The notes beneath the pieces are model-generated. The model was not told where the DNA came from. It saw only the letters and a list, made by a program, of their open reading frames with translations, and ran no database searches. A DNA stretch of 64,000 bases from Oscillospiraceae bacterium (GTDB lineage Bacteria; Bacillota; Clostridia; Oscillospirales; CAG-382): assembly GCA_015064955.1 (NCBI GenBank), contig SVRD01000009.1, forward strand, positions 1 to 64,000, read 5' to 3'. Of the stretch, positions 1 through 8,565 are shown piece after piece. The first letter of the stretch is position 1; the number at the start of each line of letters is the position of its first letter. The translations under genes and the position numbers were made by a program.

Positions 1-120
1 TTATCCCGGCGATTATGCAAACTGGATGAGCAAGGTAGCGGCAGTCGCACTCAAGGAAGGCGATATCGTCAACGTATCCGACGATATGCTCACCGTAACG
101 GTAATTTCGGGCGCACCCGA
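1..120 (+). repeat. Internal coding repeat, copy 1
   Basis: Bases 1-120 repeat at 946-1065 (offset 945 bp, 315 codons) with a single visible mismatch (acggta against actgta). This is a recent intragenic duplication of one module of the surface protein; the first copy is cut by the window edge. Confidence 0.95.
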
Positions 121-2551
121 AACCGAAGAACCCGAAACACCCGTCGAGCCCGAAACTCCCGAGGTTGAAGAACCCGAAATCGATTATACGGTAAATTCGG
201 TTGAATTGCGTACCGAGATAACCTTTACCGAAGGCAACGCAATGTTCACCCCTGTGCTTTACAGCGTAAACGGCGACACTGCTCTTTGTGATAACGCAAT
301 AAGCACCCTCGTCGCTATTTGGTACAACACGGATGACTGGAGCAGCTATAATATCGGTGATACAATGACGGCAGGTACTTCTTACGACCTTTATGTACGT
401 TTTGACACCGCAGGCGATTATGTAATTGGCGACGATTGCACCGTGACTCTTATCGCGCCCGATAACACCTACATCGGCGAGGAATACACCGCTAATTGCA
501 CAACCACCCGCTATGCAGTAGATTTCTACGTAACAGCGGCAGCGGCAGAATCGGTTGAACCCGAAACTCCCGTTGAACCCGAAGAACCCGAGGTTGAAGA
601 ACCCGAGGTAGTCGATCCCGATGCAAACGGCGACGGTATTCCCGACAGCTACGGAGTATCTGTCGACGGCGACGGCAACTACGCATTTGAAAATTCCTAT
701 GGCTACGTATTTGATATCGACGATAAAAACGGCACGATTGAGGGCGAGGACGCAACTATAATCACAAGCTCCTCCTACTATTCGAGCTGTAATCCCAACT
801 GGGCAATAAGCGTACAGCTCAGACCTACCGGAAATGACAACGAATATTCTGTTGTCAAGGTAGCAGTAACACCCGGCTCTGCATCTGCTGCAGGTATCAG
901 CTGGGTAAGCGGTGATATCGTAATGGTAGTACACTCCGCGGCATCTTATCCCGGCGATTATGCAAACTGGATGAGCAAGGTAGCGGCAGTCGCACTCAAG
1001 GAAGGCGATATCGTCAACGTATCCGACGATATGCTCACCGTAACTGTAATTTCGGGCGCACCCGAGGAAGAACCCGAAACACCCGTCGAACCCGAGACTC
1101 CCGTTGAACCCGAGACTCCCGAGGTTGAAGAACCCGAAACCCCTGTTGTTCCGAGTGATAATGCTTACGGCAAGATCACCAGCGTGAACTATTATCAGTG
1201 GGTCGACAGCGCACCGCTTGAAAACCACATTTATGCATACGCATCCAATTCCTCTGCACAGACACCTTATAGCATTAATGGTCAGAATGCACTCTTCGGC
1301 ACTTCCAACGGCATCGTGCTTCGCTACGACAGCACAACCGGAAAATATAAGGTAATTACAGCAGATCTCGATACAGCCGACGGCGTTAATGCGGCAGAAA
1401 CCCAAGCACTCTCCGACGGAATACTCGTTGTTATGTTCTCTGACGCCGCAGCAAACGGTCAGGCGGACAGCTATAATTTCTTCAAGAATCACGCCGTAGT
1501 GGGTGCAGAGTTCTATCTTTCGACAGAGCTCACCTATATCCAGTACGGCCAAGGCGCAACCGGCTCGGTTTCCAACTTGTATTTGTCGTTGTCGCCTATC
1601 AGCATAAACGAAGCATCGAATACACCGACTATCAGCGATACCTCTGTCGGCACCATCGCTTCGACCAACTCTACCTACACCTCCAACGGATATTCCTCGG
1701 CATCGTCCGGCGATACCGACGGCTTGAGCGCAGTATTGTATGCACCGCAGAACAATACGGTAGGTATTTCCACTTACATCAATCTTTCGTCGATCAATAC
1801 AACTCTTTATACAAGCGAAGAAGCTTTGGCAAAGCAGCAGCTCGGTGTCGGAACCGCTTCCGATAAAAACATCGACAATGCTTATTTGTACCTCTGCTTG
1901 AACTCTACCAACTGGAGCGGTGACTTCGGCTTGATCAAGAGATTGGGCGATGCGGATTGGGAAATCGTCACCTCGGAATACTATTACAGCACATGGCGCT
2001 GGAACGCTTACGCTTGGTCGAGCGACGTATCCGTATACTACGATCCCGAATACGTTTACAGCAAGTGGAACGTAATGGACGGCAGAGAAGCGCTCTATAT
2101 CAAGGATTCCTATAAGGTCAAGGATCTGCAGATGAATCTGATTTATAGCAGCGGTTCGTTGACGTTCTCGTTGACAATTGGCGGAAAAACCATTTTCTCT
2201 GTAACCGACAGCGGCACCGTAAGCAGTGCAAAATTCGGCAGAGCTGCCTCTATCACCAATTCGAGCACCTCTTCCTACGGCTCCTCGAACTATCTGTATC
2301 AGCTTTCCAGCTCTGCAAACGGACGTGAGCCCGCTGAACTTACGGGTGTTCAGTTCTACAACACTTATTACTACACCACAAGCGGTTATGATAAGCTTAC
2401 GTTGAGCACCGGAAGCTTGTGGCTCTATCCGTGCTATTCTTCGTCCGCAGGCTATCTGACAAACAGCGACGGCTCGCCGATCGTAACCTGTCAGGAGGTA
2501 ACCCTGAGCGACGGCGTGGTAATGGATATTATTGATATTCAAAACTATTAA
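2..2551 (+). CDS. Repeat-containing surface protein, 5'-truncated
   Basis: The reading frame is open from base 2, so the gene begins outside the window; the ATG at 26 is internal, because the same peptide context (YPGDYANWMSK) recurs inside the protein near base 946. About 850 residues are visible. Beta-rich modules of unknown family are separated by Pro/Glu/Thr/Val linkers (PETPVEPE type). A DANGDGIPD motif near base 621 resembles a thrombospondin-3/dockerin calcium loop. The C-terminal part from about base 1160 is Ser/Thr/Tyr/Asn-rich and may be a lectin-like domain. There is no sorting signal or membrane segment at the C-terminus. Composition suggests an exported cell-surface or extracellular protein; the function is not recognised. 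A terminator follows the stop codon directly. Confidence 0.75.
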   Translation, partial: YPGDYANWMSKVAAVALKEGDIVNVSDDMLTVTVISGAPETEEPETPVEPETPEVEEPEIDYTVNSVELRTEITFTEGNAMFTPVLYSVNGDTALCDNAISTLVAIWYNTDDWSSYNIGDTMTAGTSYDLYVRFDTAGDYVIGDDCTVTLIAPDNTYIGEEYTANCTTTRYAVDFYVTAAAAESVEPETPVEPEEPEVEEPEVVDPDANGDGIPDSYGVSVDGDGNYAFENSYGYVFDIDDKNGTIEGEDATIITSSSYYSSCNPNWAISVQLRPTGNDNEYSVVKVAVTPGSASAAGISWVSGDIVMVVHSAASYPGDYANWMSKVAAVALKEGDIVNVSDDMLTVTVISGAPEEEPETPVEPETPVEPETPEVEEPETPVVPSDNAYGKITSVNYYQWVDSAPLENHIYAYASNSSAQTPYSINGQNALFGTSNGIVLRYDSTTGKYKVITADLDTADGVNAAETQALSDGILVVMFSDAAANGQADSYNFFKNHAVVGAEFYLSTELTYIQYGQGATGSVSNLYLSLSPISINEASNTPTISDTSVGTIASTNSTYTSNGYSSASSGDTDGLSAVLYAPQNNTVGISTYINLSSINTTLYTSEEALAKQQLGVGTASDKNIDNAYLYLCLNSTNWSGDFGLIKRLGDADWEIVTSEYYYSTWRWNAYAWSSDVSVYYDPEYVYSKWNVMDGREALYIKDSYKVKDLQMNLIYSSGSLTFSLTIGGKTIFSVTDSGTVSSAKFGRAASITNSSTSSYGSSNYLYQLSSSANGREPAELTGVQFYNTYYYTTSGYDKLTLSTGSLWLYPCYSSSAGYLTNSDGSPIVTCQEVTLSDGVVMDIIDIQNY
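946..1065 (+). repeat. Internal coding repeat, copy 2
   Basis: This is the second copy of the module at 1-120 and lies in the same reading frame. Downstream of both copies the sequence changes into PETPVEPE linkers of different length, so linker copy number differs between the modules. Confidence 0.95.
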
Positions 2552-2559
2552 TAAAAGAA

Positions 2560-2590
2560 GGGCGGTCCGTTTGGACCGCCCGAATTTTTT
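2560..2590 (+). terminator. Rho-independent terminator
   Basis: The arms GGGCGGTCC and GGACCGCCC surround a 4-base loop and are followed by GAATTTTTT. It ends the surface-protein gene and separates it from the convergent acetyltransferase gene. Confidence 0.9.
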
Positions 2591-2607
2591 AATAGAGTAT
2601 TGATTTG

Positions 2608-3192
2608 TCAAAGCGTCGGATAACGTGTTTTGTCGGCTTCGGTAATAAGTCTTGTCGGCTTGCAGGGGACACCGACAGCGACAACTCCGCTCGGAATCGA
2701 CTTTGTTACAACGCTCCCCGCACCGATAACGCTGTTGTCACCTATCTCAACACCCGCAAGAATTGTACAGCCCGCACCGATCCACACGTTGTTGCCGATT
2801 TTTATCGGCTTTGCAACCTCGATTCCCGATTTTCTCATTTCGGGGTCGATTGCGTGCTCGGCTGTGGTAAAGCAACAGTTCGGCGCGATAAAAACATTGT
2901 CACCGAAGCTGACGCTTGCACCGTCGGTGATTATCAGATTATGATTCGAGTAGAAATAATCACCGACAGTGATATTGTAGCCGTAATCGCACCAAAACGG
3001 CGGGGTGATAACAGCTTCTTCGCCCATTTCGCCCAAAAGGTCCTTTAGTATAGCTCGCTGTGATTCGATATCGTTGGGCGAAAGCTGATTGTATTTATAG
3101 CATTTATCCTTTGCGATCTTAATTTGCTCGGCAAGCTCGTTATTATAGCAAGCCTGAAAATAACAGTTTATCGGAATGTCGGGCTTTTTCAT
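2608..3192 (-). CDS. Sugar O-acetyltransferase (LacA/Maa/NodL type)
   Basis: This is a 194-residue left-handed beta-helix acetyltransferase of the maltose/galactoside acetyltransferase group, expected to move acetyl from acetyl-CoA to a sugar hydroxyl in the cytoplasm. The N-terminal helical region (about 1-55) is followed by hexapeptide repeats. The family's catalytic histidine is seen as H113 in TAEHAIDPEMR, and the C-terminal VGVPCKPTR is the usual cap sequence. Length fits the family. It sits 12 bp downstream of the SGNH hydrolase on the same strand, so the two are probably one transcript, pairing an acetylating and a deacylating enzyme. The exact acceptor sugar cannot be told. Confidence 0.9.
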   Translation of the reverse strand: MKKPDIPINCYFQACYNNELAEQIKIAKDKCYKYNQLSPNDIESQRAILKDLLGEMGEEAVITPPFWCDYGYNITVGDYFYSNHNLIITDGASVSFGDNVFIAPNCCFTTAEHAIDPEMRKSGIEVAKPIKIGNNVWIGAGCTILAGVEIGDNSVIGAGSVVTKSIPSGVVAVGVPCKPTRLITEADKTRYPTL

Positions 3193-3204
3193 TGATTTGC
3201 CTCC

Positions 3205-3846
3205 TTATTTTTTGTTTACCGTCTTGACGACCTGCTCCTTGATATCCTGCATACCCTTGATAGTGGGGTGACCGCACCTTAAATCGATATGCTCAAAGGT
3301 GATTGCGGTTATTCCATTGTGCTCGCAAGCCTTTTTCATACCATCGGCGATTATCGGATTCAGCTCGGTATTGATCAGCGCATAAATTTCTGCGTTGGGG
3401 AGAGTATCTCTCATTGTTTTGAAAAAACAGCATATTGCGGGAAGAACACAGTAAAGGTCGTTTCTTTCCCAAGAATCGAGCATCAATTCTCCGATCGGAG
3501 CCCCCGACCAGCTGTCGTTCGTGCCGCCGAAAATAAACACGCGGTCGATGCTGTTGCTTTCAAAGAATCGGTTCTCGATAAGCTGCTCGAGACGGTATAT
3601 AAACGATGACGACTTCGAGCAGTCGACGTTGTCATATCCGGTGAAGCCGATAGTCGATCCCGACCAGCTGTTATTTAAAACCAGCTCGCTGTCGGTTTCG
3701 GCAAATGCCGAATGCCACCATGTCTCCTCGACTCTCGTAACGTCGGTTTCGGGGCGCCCCTGCTCTGAATAATAAACTCTGTATCCCTCGGGAATGTATC
3801 CCTTGAATGTTGAATAGCTGTCGCCGAAAATAATTGTTTTTTTCAT
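3205..3846 (-). CDS. SGNH/GDSL hydrolase
   Basis: This 213-residue protein has the SGNH esterase blocks: GDS at residues 8-10 (block I serine), a Ser-Gly block around SWSGST, GGTNDSW (block III), and a late HxDxxxxxHP segment supplying the Asp/His pair. There is no signal peptide, so it should be cytoplasmic. Members remove acetyl or other acyl groups from carbohydrates. The gene order with the acetyltransferase just downstream and GH30 divergent upstream supports a role in deacylating an imported oligosaccharide. The substrate is inferred from context only. Confidence 0.85.
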   Translation of the reverse strand: MKKTIIFGDSYSTFKGYIPEGYRVYYSEQGRPETDVTRVEETWWHSAFAETDSELVLNNSWSGSTIGFTGYDNVDCSKSSSFIYRLEQLIENRFFESNSIDRVFIFGGTNDSWSGAPIGELMLDSWERNDLYCVLPAICCFFKTMRDTLPNAEIYALINTELNPIIADGMKKACEHNGITAITFEHIDLRCGHPTIKGMQDIKEQVVKTVNKK

Positions 3847-3926
3847 ATTTTCACCACTAAACGTTTTTTAAATTATATCACGCGGCGATTGCCTTTTCAA
3901 GTACAAGAGAAAAAGAATAATAGCGG

Positions 3927-3954
3927 TTGATTTTTTGTGAGTTTGTGTTAAAAT
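3927..3954 (+). promoter_or_regulatory. Promoter for the GH30 gene
   Basis: TTGATT (3927-3932), a 16-bp spacer and TAAAAT (3949-3954) lie 35 bp before the GH30 start codon, in the gap between divergent genes. Confidence 0.6.
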
Positions 3955-3988
3955 GTAAACGATAAAACAAACGAACGGAGAAACCGAT

Positions 3989-5257
3989 ATGCGTTGGATA
4001 TCTTCTACCGAATCTGAAAAATGGATAAATAACAATAATTTTTCCTCCGAAAAGGGAAGCGAGCTTGTAATCGGCACCGCAGTCGGAAAGGAAATGTTCG
4101 GCTGGGGCTGTTGTATAAGCGAAATATGCGCAAAGGCGATTTTTTCGCTTAGCGAGGAACAGCAAAAGCATATCTTCGACGAGCTTTTCGGTATCGAAGG
4201 CTGCGGATTTGAATATTGCCGTCTTTCGATCGGCGCGAACGATTTCGCTGAAAGCTGGTATAGCTACAACGAAACCGAGGGCGACTATGAAATGCGCAAT
4301 TTTTCGATCAAGCGCGACTATAAATATATAATCCCCTCTGTAAAGGAAGCACAAAAGAGAAATAAAGATATCTCGTTCTTTGCTTCTCCCTGGAGCCCGC
4401 CTACCTGGATGAAGTTTCCAAAGGCGTATAACTACGGCAGACTTGTCGGCACACCCGAAAATTTAAAGGCGTATGCGCTTTATTTCAGAAAGTATCTCGA
4501 GTCATATAAAAACGAGGGGATCAATATCGCGGCGGTCTGTCCGCAAAATGAGTTCTTCGCCGATCAAAAATTCCCCTCCTGCGTTTATTCGGCAAAGGAG
4601 CTCGAGCAGTTTATGTGCTGTCTTATCGATGAGGTAAAGGATATTACCGATATATACTACGGCACCTGCAACGGACCCGATCCATACAGCGAATACGGCT
4701 TGCATAACGAATATCTCAATTACCTTATGCAAAACAAAAAGATTCACGATAATATCAAGGGCGCGGCATTCCAATGGAACGGTAAATACGCTATTATGCA
4801 GGCGAAGGAGGACTATCCTCAGCTTGATTTCATACAAAGCGAATGTCAGTGCGGCGACGGCGAAAACTCTTGGGATTACGCGATGTATACCTGCAGTCTT
4901 CTGCACCATTATACCGTCAACGGCGCACGTGCAAACGTTTATTGGAATATGGCGCTCGAAAACGACGGCGTGAGCACTTGGGGCTGGCGTCAGAATTCGC
5001 TTATCAGCGTAAAGGACGGCGAATATACCTTCAATCCCGAATTTTACGTGATGAAGCATTTTTCTCAATTTGTCAAAAAAGGCGCGGTCCTGCTTTCCAC
5101 AAAGGGAGAGATGAGCTCGAATACGACAGCGTTCAAGAACCCCGACGGAAGCATAGCTGCAGTTATTATGAATCCGTTTGAGTTTGAAAAAACTGTCACT
5201 ATCAACCAAACCAACTATATTCTGCCCCCGAGATCCTTCAATAGTATTGTGCTTTAA
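3989..5257 (+). CDS. Glycoside hydrolase family 30 protein
   Basis: This 422-residue TIM-barrel enzyme resembles GH30 glucosylceramidase/glucanase-type hydrolases. Landmarks are FGWGCCISE near residue 37, RLSIGANDF near 78, SPWSPPTWM near 133, the acid/base E188 in PQNEF (usually QNEP) and the nucleophile E285 in QSECQCGDGEN. The C-terminal ~80 residues form the family's beta-sandwich. No signal peptide is present, so the substrate must be imported or cytoplasmic. GH30 members hydrolyse beta-glucosidic, beta-1,6-glucan or xylan-type bonds; the subfamily is not assignable by eye. The ATG at 3989 is the first in the frame and lies 35 bp from a promoter-like sequence. Confidence 0.88.
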   Translation: MRWISSTESEKWINNNNFSSEKGSELVIGTAVGKEMFGWGCCISEICAKAIFSLSEEQQKHIFDELFGIEGCGFEYCRLSIGANDFAESWYSYNETEGDYEMRNFSIKRDYKYIIPSVKEAQKRNKDISFFASPWSPPTWMKFPKAYNYGRLVGTPENLKAYALYFRKYLESYKNEGINIAAVCPQNEFFADQKFPSCVYSAKELEQFMCCLIDEVKDITDIYYGTCNGPDPYSEYGLHNEYLNYLMQNKKIHDNIKGAAFQWNGKYAIMQAKEDYPQLDFIQSECQCGDGENSWDYAMYTCSLLHHYTVNGARANVYWNMALENDGVSTWGWRQNSLISVKDGEYTFNPEFYVMKHFSQFVKKGAVLLSTKGEMSSNTTAFKNPDGSIAAVIMNPFEFEKTVTINQTNYILPPRSFNSIVL

Positions 5258-5296
5258 TAAAACAAGACGAGGCTTATTACCTCGTCTTGTTTTATT
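5256..5296. terminator. Bidirectional terminator
   Basis: A 17-bp perfect stem (AATAAAACAAGACGAGG and its complement) encloses a 7-base loop between the convergent GH30 and sialate O-acetylesterase-like genes. The stop codon of the minus-strand gene lies in the stem. Confidence 0.9.
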
Positions 5297-6287
5297 AAAT
5301 CAGCGCTTCTGCGATTCGCGTTGCAAGCTTTGTTTTTGTAGGCGGGTGAATCTGGTCGCTTTCGCAAACGTCGCGGGAAACGATAGTTTTGACGTTTTCG
5401 ACCTCGAACTGAATCTCGTGCTGAGCCGTTTGAAGATTGTGCCAACCCTCGTCGTCGCGCGGGTCGAAATCTGCTATCTGAACAACAGTGAAGGGGAGAG
5501 AGCTGTCCTTGAAATCACTTCGCCATATACGGATAAGCTCGGCAAGCTCCTTTTTATATACCGCCGCCTCGGCAATCGAGGTGTCGCTTTCGCCCTGATA
5601 CCAAACAACGCCCGACAAAGAAAACGGCATTATCGTCGTGAGAAAGCGCTCGTAGAGCACAGGACCGCAGTTCCAGGCGGAAAATTCGTCGTATATATGG
5701 TCCCAGTGCTTGTCCTCTATCGGAATATCAATTCCTATCTTTAAAAAGCTGTCCTTCGGCACCCAGCTTTCGATAACCGAGCCGCCCTGATAGCAGGAAA
5801 TAACTCCGATGGCGATTCCTTTTTTGTCAACAAGCTGCTTTGAGGTGAGATATCCCAATGCGGTCCAATCCGCGATATTATCCTCCTTGCATACCTGCCA
5901 GCCGTCACGCGGCTTGAATCGGTCGGAGTCGAGCATCGTGTCGCTCGAGAATAAACGGAGCTTTTCGGAAGCAGTATATTCCTCACGCGGAGTATTTGAT
6001 TCGCGCATCTTGAATTCCATATTCGACTGTCCGGAAAAGAGATAAACCTCACCGACGTATATGTTTTCAAAGCATAGCTTCTCTTTGTCGGAGACTGCTG
6101 TTAAAGTATAAGGCCCTCCGCATTCCATTGCGGGAAATTCCAGTAACCATTTTCCGCCCTCCGAGACGACAGATTTTGTTTGTCCCGCAAAGGTTATTTC
6201 CATTTTGCCCTCGCCCTCGCCGAAGATTCTTATCGGCTTGTTATGAGCGAAAACCATATTTGAAGAAAAAATATTGTTAAGCTTCAT
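5295..6287 (-). CDS. Sialate O-acetylesterase-like carbohydrate esterase (SGNH, SASA domain)
   Basis: The 330-residue protein has a short N-terminal beta domain (about 1-75) and an SGNH domain with GQSNME (catalytic S88), a WYQGESD block, and the C-terminal SDQIHPPTK segment carrying the Asp/His pair. This pattern is typical of the SASA/DUF303 esterases, which release acetyl groups from sialic acid or plant polysaccharides. No signal peptide is visible. It is 47 bp downstream of the GH127-like gene on the same strand, so the pair is probably co-transcribed. Together with GH30, the other esterase and the acetyltransferase it suggests handling of acetylated plant or host glycans. Confidence 0.9.
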   Translation of the reverse strand: MKLNNIFSSNMVFAHNKPIRIFGEGEGKMEITFAGQTKSVVSEGGKWLLEFPAMECGGPYTLTAVSDKEKLCFENIYVGEVYLFSGQSNMEFKMRESNTPREEYTASEKLRLFSSDTMLDSDRFKPRDGWQVCKEDNIADWTALGYLTSKQLVDKKGIAIGVISCYQGGSVIESWVPKDSFLKIGIDIPIEDKHWDHIYDEFSAWNCGPVLYERFLTTIMPFSLSGVVWYQGESDTSIAEAAVYKKELAELIRIWRSDFKDSSLPFTVVQIADFDPRDDEGWHNLQTAQHEIQFEVENVKTIVSRDVCESDQIHPPTKTKLATRIAEALI

Positions 6288-6334
6288 TTTTCACCTTGAA
6301 AAAGTATTGTATTTTTGAACTGCGGATCGGAGAA

Positions 6335-8143
6335 TTATTCGACAAACGGCAGCATAGTCATACGAAGCTTTGCACAGCCGTATGGTATCAAAAGCCGAGT
6401 TTCTTTATCCGAAACGGGATTTAACGATTTTGGAGTCTTTGCGCAAACGCTGTCAAATCCGTCCTCAAATTCCCAGTTGATTCTTTTAAAGCTTGCTTTT
6501 ATAGTAATCGGCGGCTCGTTTTGCGAAAACGGAACGGCGCCTATGTCATTTGTTTTCACCTCGAGCGACGTGTCGGTGAAGCCGAATCCCCAATCGCTTT
6601 TCGGCAAAAGCTCGTAATCGCAATAGGGAAATCTTCTTTCGACTCCGTTTTTCTCGTATTCGTGCATAATATATTCGGCTTCTATCGGAAGCGAAAATAC
6701 AAGACTGCCGTATTTAATATAGCTCAACCCGTCCGCATATTGCTCGAATTGCGCTTCGAGTGTAAAGCCGATCTCGATTTTGCGCGTTTCTCCGCCGATA
6801 ATATCAAATATCAAATCCGAGCAGGATTCATCACCGTTTACTTGAATATTCTTCGCGCCTTTCGGTATCCTGACTTCAAGGCTTAAATCCTTGTTTGCCT
6901 TTACAGTATAGGTGAGCGTGTTTTCAAACGGGTATTTTGTTTCGAGTGAAATCGAAGCGGATTCTGTTTTCAGTCGGCTCGGTATCGGCAAAACGCTGAT
7001 TATTCTGTCGCCACTGTGCATAAATGCCGACAACGCAAGCTTCGGCCAGCCCTGCCCGAAATTCGCGGTACAACATCCGTAGTTTGGCTCAAGCCCGAAT
7101 AAATGCGCTTCGGAATTGTTCGTTCTGAACAACGATTTTTCGGGGAATTTCTTGCAAGCGATCTGGTTGCCCATTTGCACGTATTGATGAGTCCACGTGT
7201 CATCGCTTAATGCGGCGGGCAGTGCGTTGAATGCAAGCGTTTCCAATCGTTCTGCCCATTTGTATTCGCCCGTATATGCAAACAAATGCTCATATGAATA
7301 CATTTGCTCGACAACGGCGCATAGCTCTGTCCCTTGAATCGCCGAAATACCCGAAAGACATTCGTCACCGGTGAAAGCCTCTACCGCCGTGCTGTTGTAT
7401 TCCTTTAGTATCCCGCGGAGCTGTTCGGCAACGTCTTTGTAGTCGTTTCCGAGCAATTCACAGCTGACAGCCTCGTATTTGAGCATCATCGCGATATTCA
7501 CGATATGTGTTTCGAGAGTCCACTCGTTTCGCGGACACTTCCATAGCTCGACTAAGCCTTCGTAATCCGTACCTTGCTCCTTCATAATTCGTGCAAGGTC
7601 GGCGATCCACGGCTCGCGGTATCTTTCATAAATGAAATTGAGCGAGATAAATAGCTCAAACCACCTGAATCTTCCCCAATCGAAAAGCTTTATTTCGTTG
7701 CTTTTCAGCAGTTTATAGTAGTTTTTGAGTATTTTGTAAATCACGCTCGGAATCCGCTCGTCATTCGAGCAATTATAGTAGACGGTCAAAACCTTTGTTA
7801 TCAGCGAAATTGCCCAGGTATCGTAGCTTGCGCGCTGTTCGACTGTGCAGGGGCAAATCCAACCGTCCGATTGCTGTCTGTCAAGTATCGCATCAATATA
7901 TCTTTTTGCCCGTGCGATCATATCCTTATCGTCGAGCAGATAAGCGAGCGGAATAAATCCGTCGAGCCAATAGGGAACACGCTCCCAGCCCTCTCGCTCT
8001 CCGCCGATCCAGGCGCTGTCGCGAACGTCGGGCCATACTTTGTCGAGATTGCCGCACAATCCCTCGGCTTGCAGCTTCAGCTGGCTGTAAAGCCAGCCGT
8101 CAGGCTTTATTTCGTTTGTCGTGTAAAAGCTCCACTTGCCCAT
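6335..8143 (-). CDS. GH127-type (DUF1680) beta-L-arabinofuranosidase-like hydrolase
   Basis: This is a 602-residue protein with an (alpha/alpha)6 barrel of about 430 residues and C-terminal beta domains. The zinc/catalytic set of GH127 is recognisable: E273-x-C275 in GTELC and the Cys pair C357-C358 in YGCCTANFGQGWP, matching the Glu, Cys, Cys, Cys cluster in which the first of the paired cysteines is the nucleophile. The family removes beta-L-arabinofuranose; other specificities exist. The ATG at 8143 is preferred to an in-frame GTG at 8155 because GAGAGG touches that GTG directly but is well spaced for the ATG. It is cytoplasmic by the lack of a signal peptide. Confidence 0.88.
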   Translation of the reverse strand: MGKWSFYTTNEIKPDGWLYSQLKLQAEGLCGNLDKVWPDVRDSAWIGGEREGWERVPYWLDGFIPLAYLLDDKDMIARAKRYIDAILDRQQSDGWICPCTVEQRASYDTWAISLITKVLTVYYNCSNDERIPSVIYKILKNYYKLLKSNEIKLFDWGRFRWFELFISLNFIYERYREPWIADLARIMKEQGTDYEGLVELWKCPRNEWTLETHIVNIAMMLKYEAVSCELLGNDYKDVAEQLRGILKEYNSTAVEAFTGDECLSGISAIQGTELCAVVEQMYSYEHLFAYTGEYKWAERLETLAFNALPAALSDDTWTHQYVQMGNQIACKKFPEKSLFRTNNSEAHLFGLEPNYGCCTANFGQGWPKLALSAFMHSGDRIISVLPIPSRLKTESASISLETKYPFENTLTYTVKANKDLSLEVRIPKGAKNIQVNGDESCSDLIFDIIGGETRKIEIGFTLEAQFEQYADGLSYIKYGSLVFSLPIEAEYIMHEYEKNGVERRFPYCDYELLPKSDWGFGFTDTSLEVKTNDIGAVPFSQNEPPITIKASFKRINWEFEDGFDSVCAKTPKSLNPVSDKETRLLIPYGCAKLRMTMLPFVE

Positions 8144-8267
8144 TCTCCGCGTCACCTCTCTTATAAACAGTATATCATAACGATTTTAAAAAGTAAATGC
8201 TTTGCATAAACCTCCTCATTTTTACAAATAATAACACCAAACTGTAAAAACAAGGAGAAGTTTATAT

Positions 8268-8417
8268 ATGAAAGCAACAGGGGAACGAGGCGAGCGCTGC
8301 CTGTGGCAGAAACAGCGAGGCGAGTGAGTGGCAGCGGTCGATTTTTGCGGCGAAGCAATAAGCAAAGCCGAACAAAAATCGGGCACCGCAACAGGAATTG
8401 TGCGTCGAATCGAGGAA
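8268..8417 (+). pseudogene. Broken spoVT-like gene start, interrupted by an insertion
   Basis: Bases 8219-8281 match the leader, ribosome binding site and first codons of the intact spoVT-like gene at 8951 (both have AAGGAGAA, then TTATATATGAAAGCAACAGG). The coding match stops after MKATG at 8281, resumes at 8388 as GCAACAGG followed by codons for IVRRIEE, and is lost soon after 8410. The copy keeps about a dozen codons and cannot make the protein. The 106-bp interruption is listed separately. Confidence 0.75.
8282..8387. mobile_element. 106-bp MITE-like insertion with 8-bp target duplication
   Basis: The sequence interrupts the dead spoVT copy and is flanked by the 8-bp repeat GCAACAGG (8274-8281 and 8388-8395). 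It contains an internal inverted repeat (CGATTTTTG with CGGC, and GCCG with CAAAAATCG) and GAGGCGAG repeats, but no gene and no clear terminal inverted repeats. Restoring one copy of the 8-mer rejoins the spoVT-like reading frame. Confidence 0.65.
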
Positions 8418-8433
8418 TGCGTTATAATAGGGC

Positions 8434-8521
8434 AAACCGCCTAAAACCCGCATAAACACTAGGGTTCTCGCTGGTTTCCCCATTGAACACAAGGGTGTCA
8501 AAATCGGGTTTTCGGCGGTTT
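8434..8521. mobile_element. 88-bp inverted-repeat element
   Basis: AAACCGCCTAAAACCC at 8434-8449 pairs with GGGTTTTCGGCGGTTT at 8506-8521 (one mismatch in 16). The ~56-bp centre encodes nothing. It lies where the homology of the dead spoVT copy ends, so it may have replaced the rest of that gene. It is MITE-like in structure; no transposase is present in the window. Confidence 0.55.
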
Positions 8522-8531
8522 TATACATAGT

Positions 8532-8560
8532 AAAAGCGAGGTAAATTTCACCTCGCTTTT
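8532..8560 (-). terminator. Terminator of the Imm32-like gene
   Basis: The arms AAAAGCGAGGT and ACCTCGCTTTT enclose a 7-base loop directly after the stop codon of the minus-strand gene. Confidence 0.8.
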
Positions 8561-8565
8561 GAATA

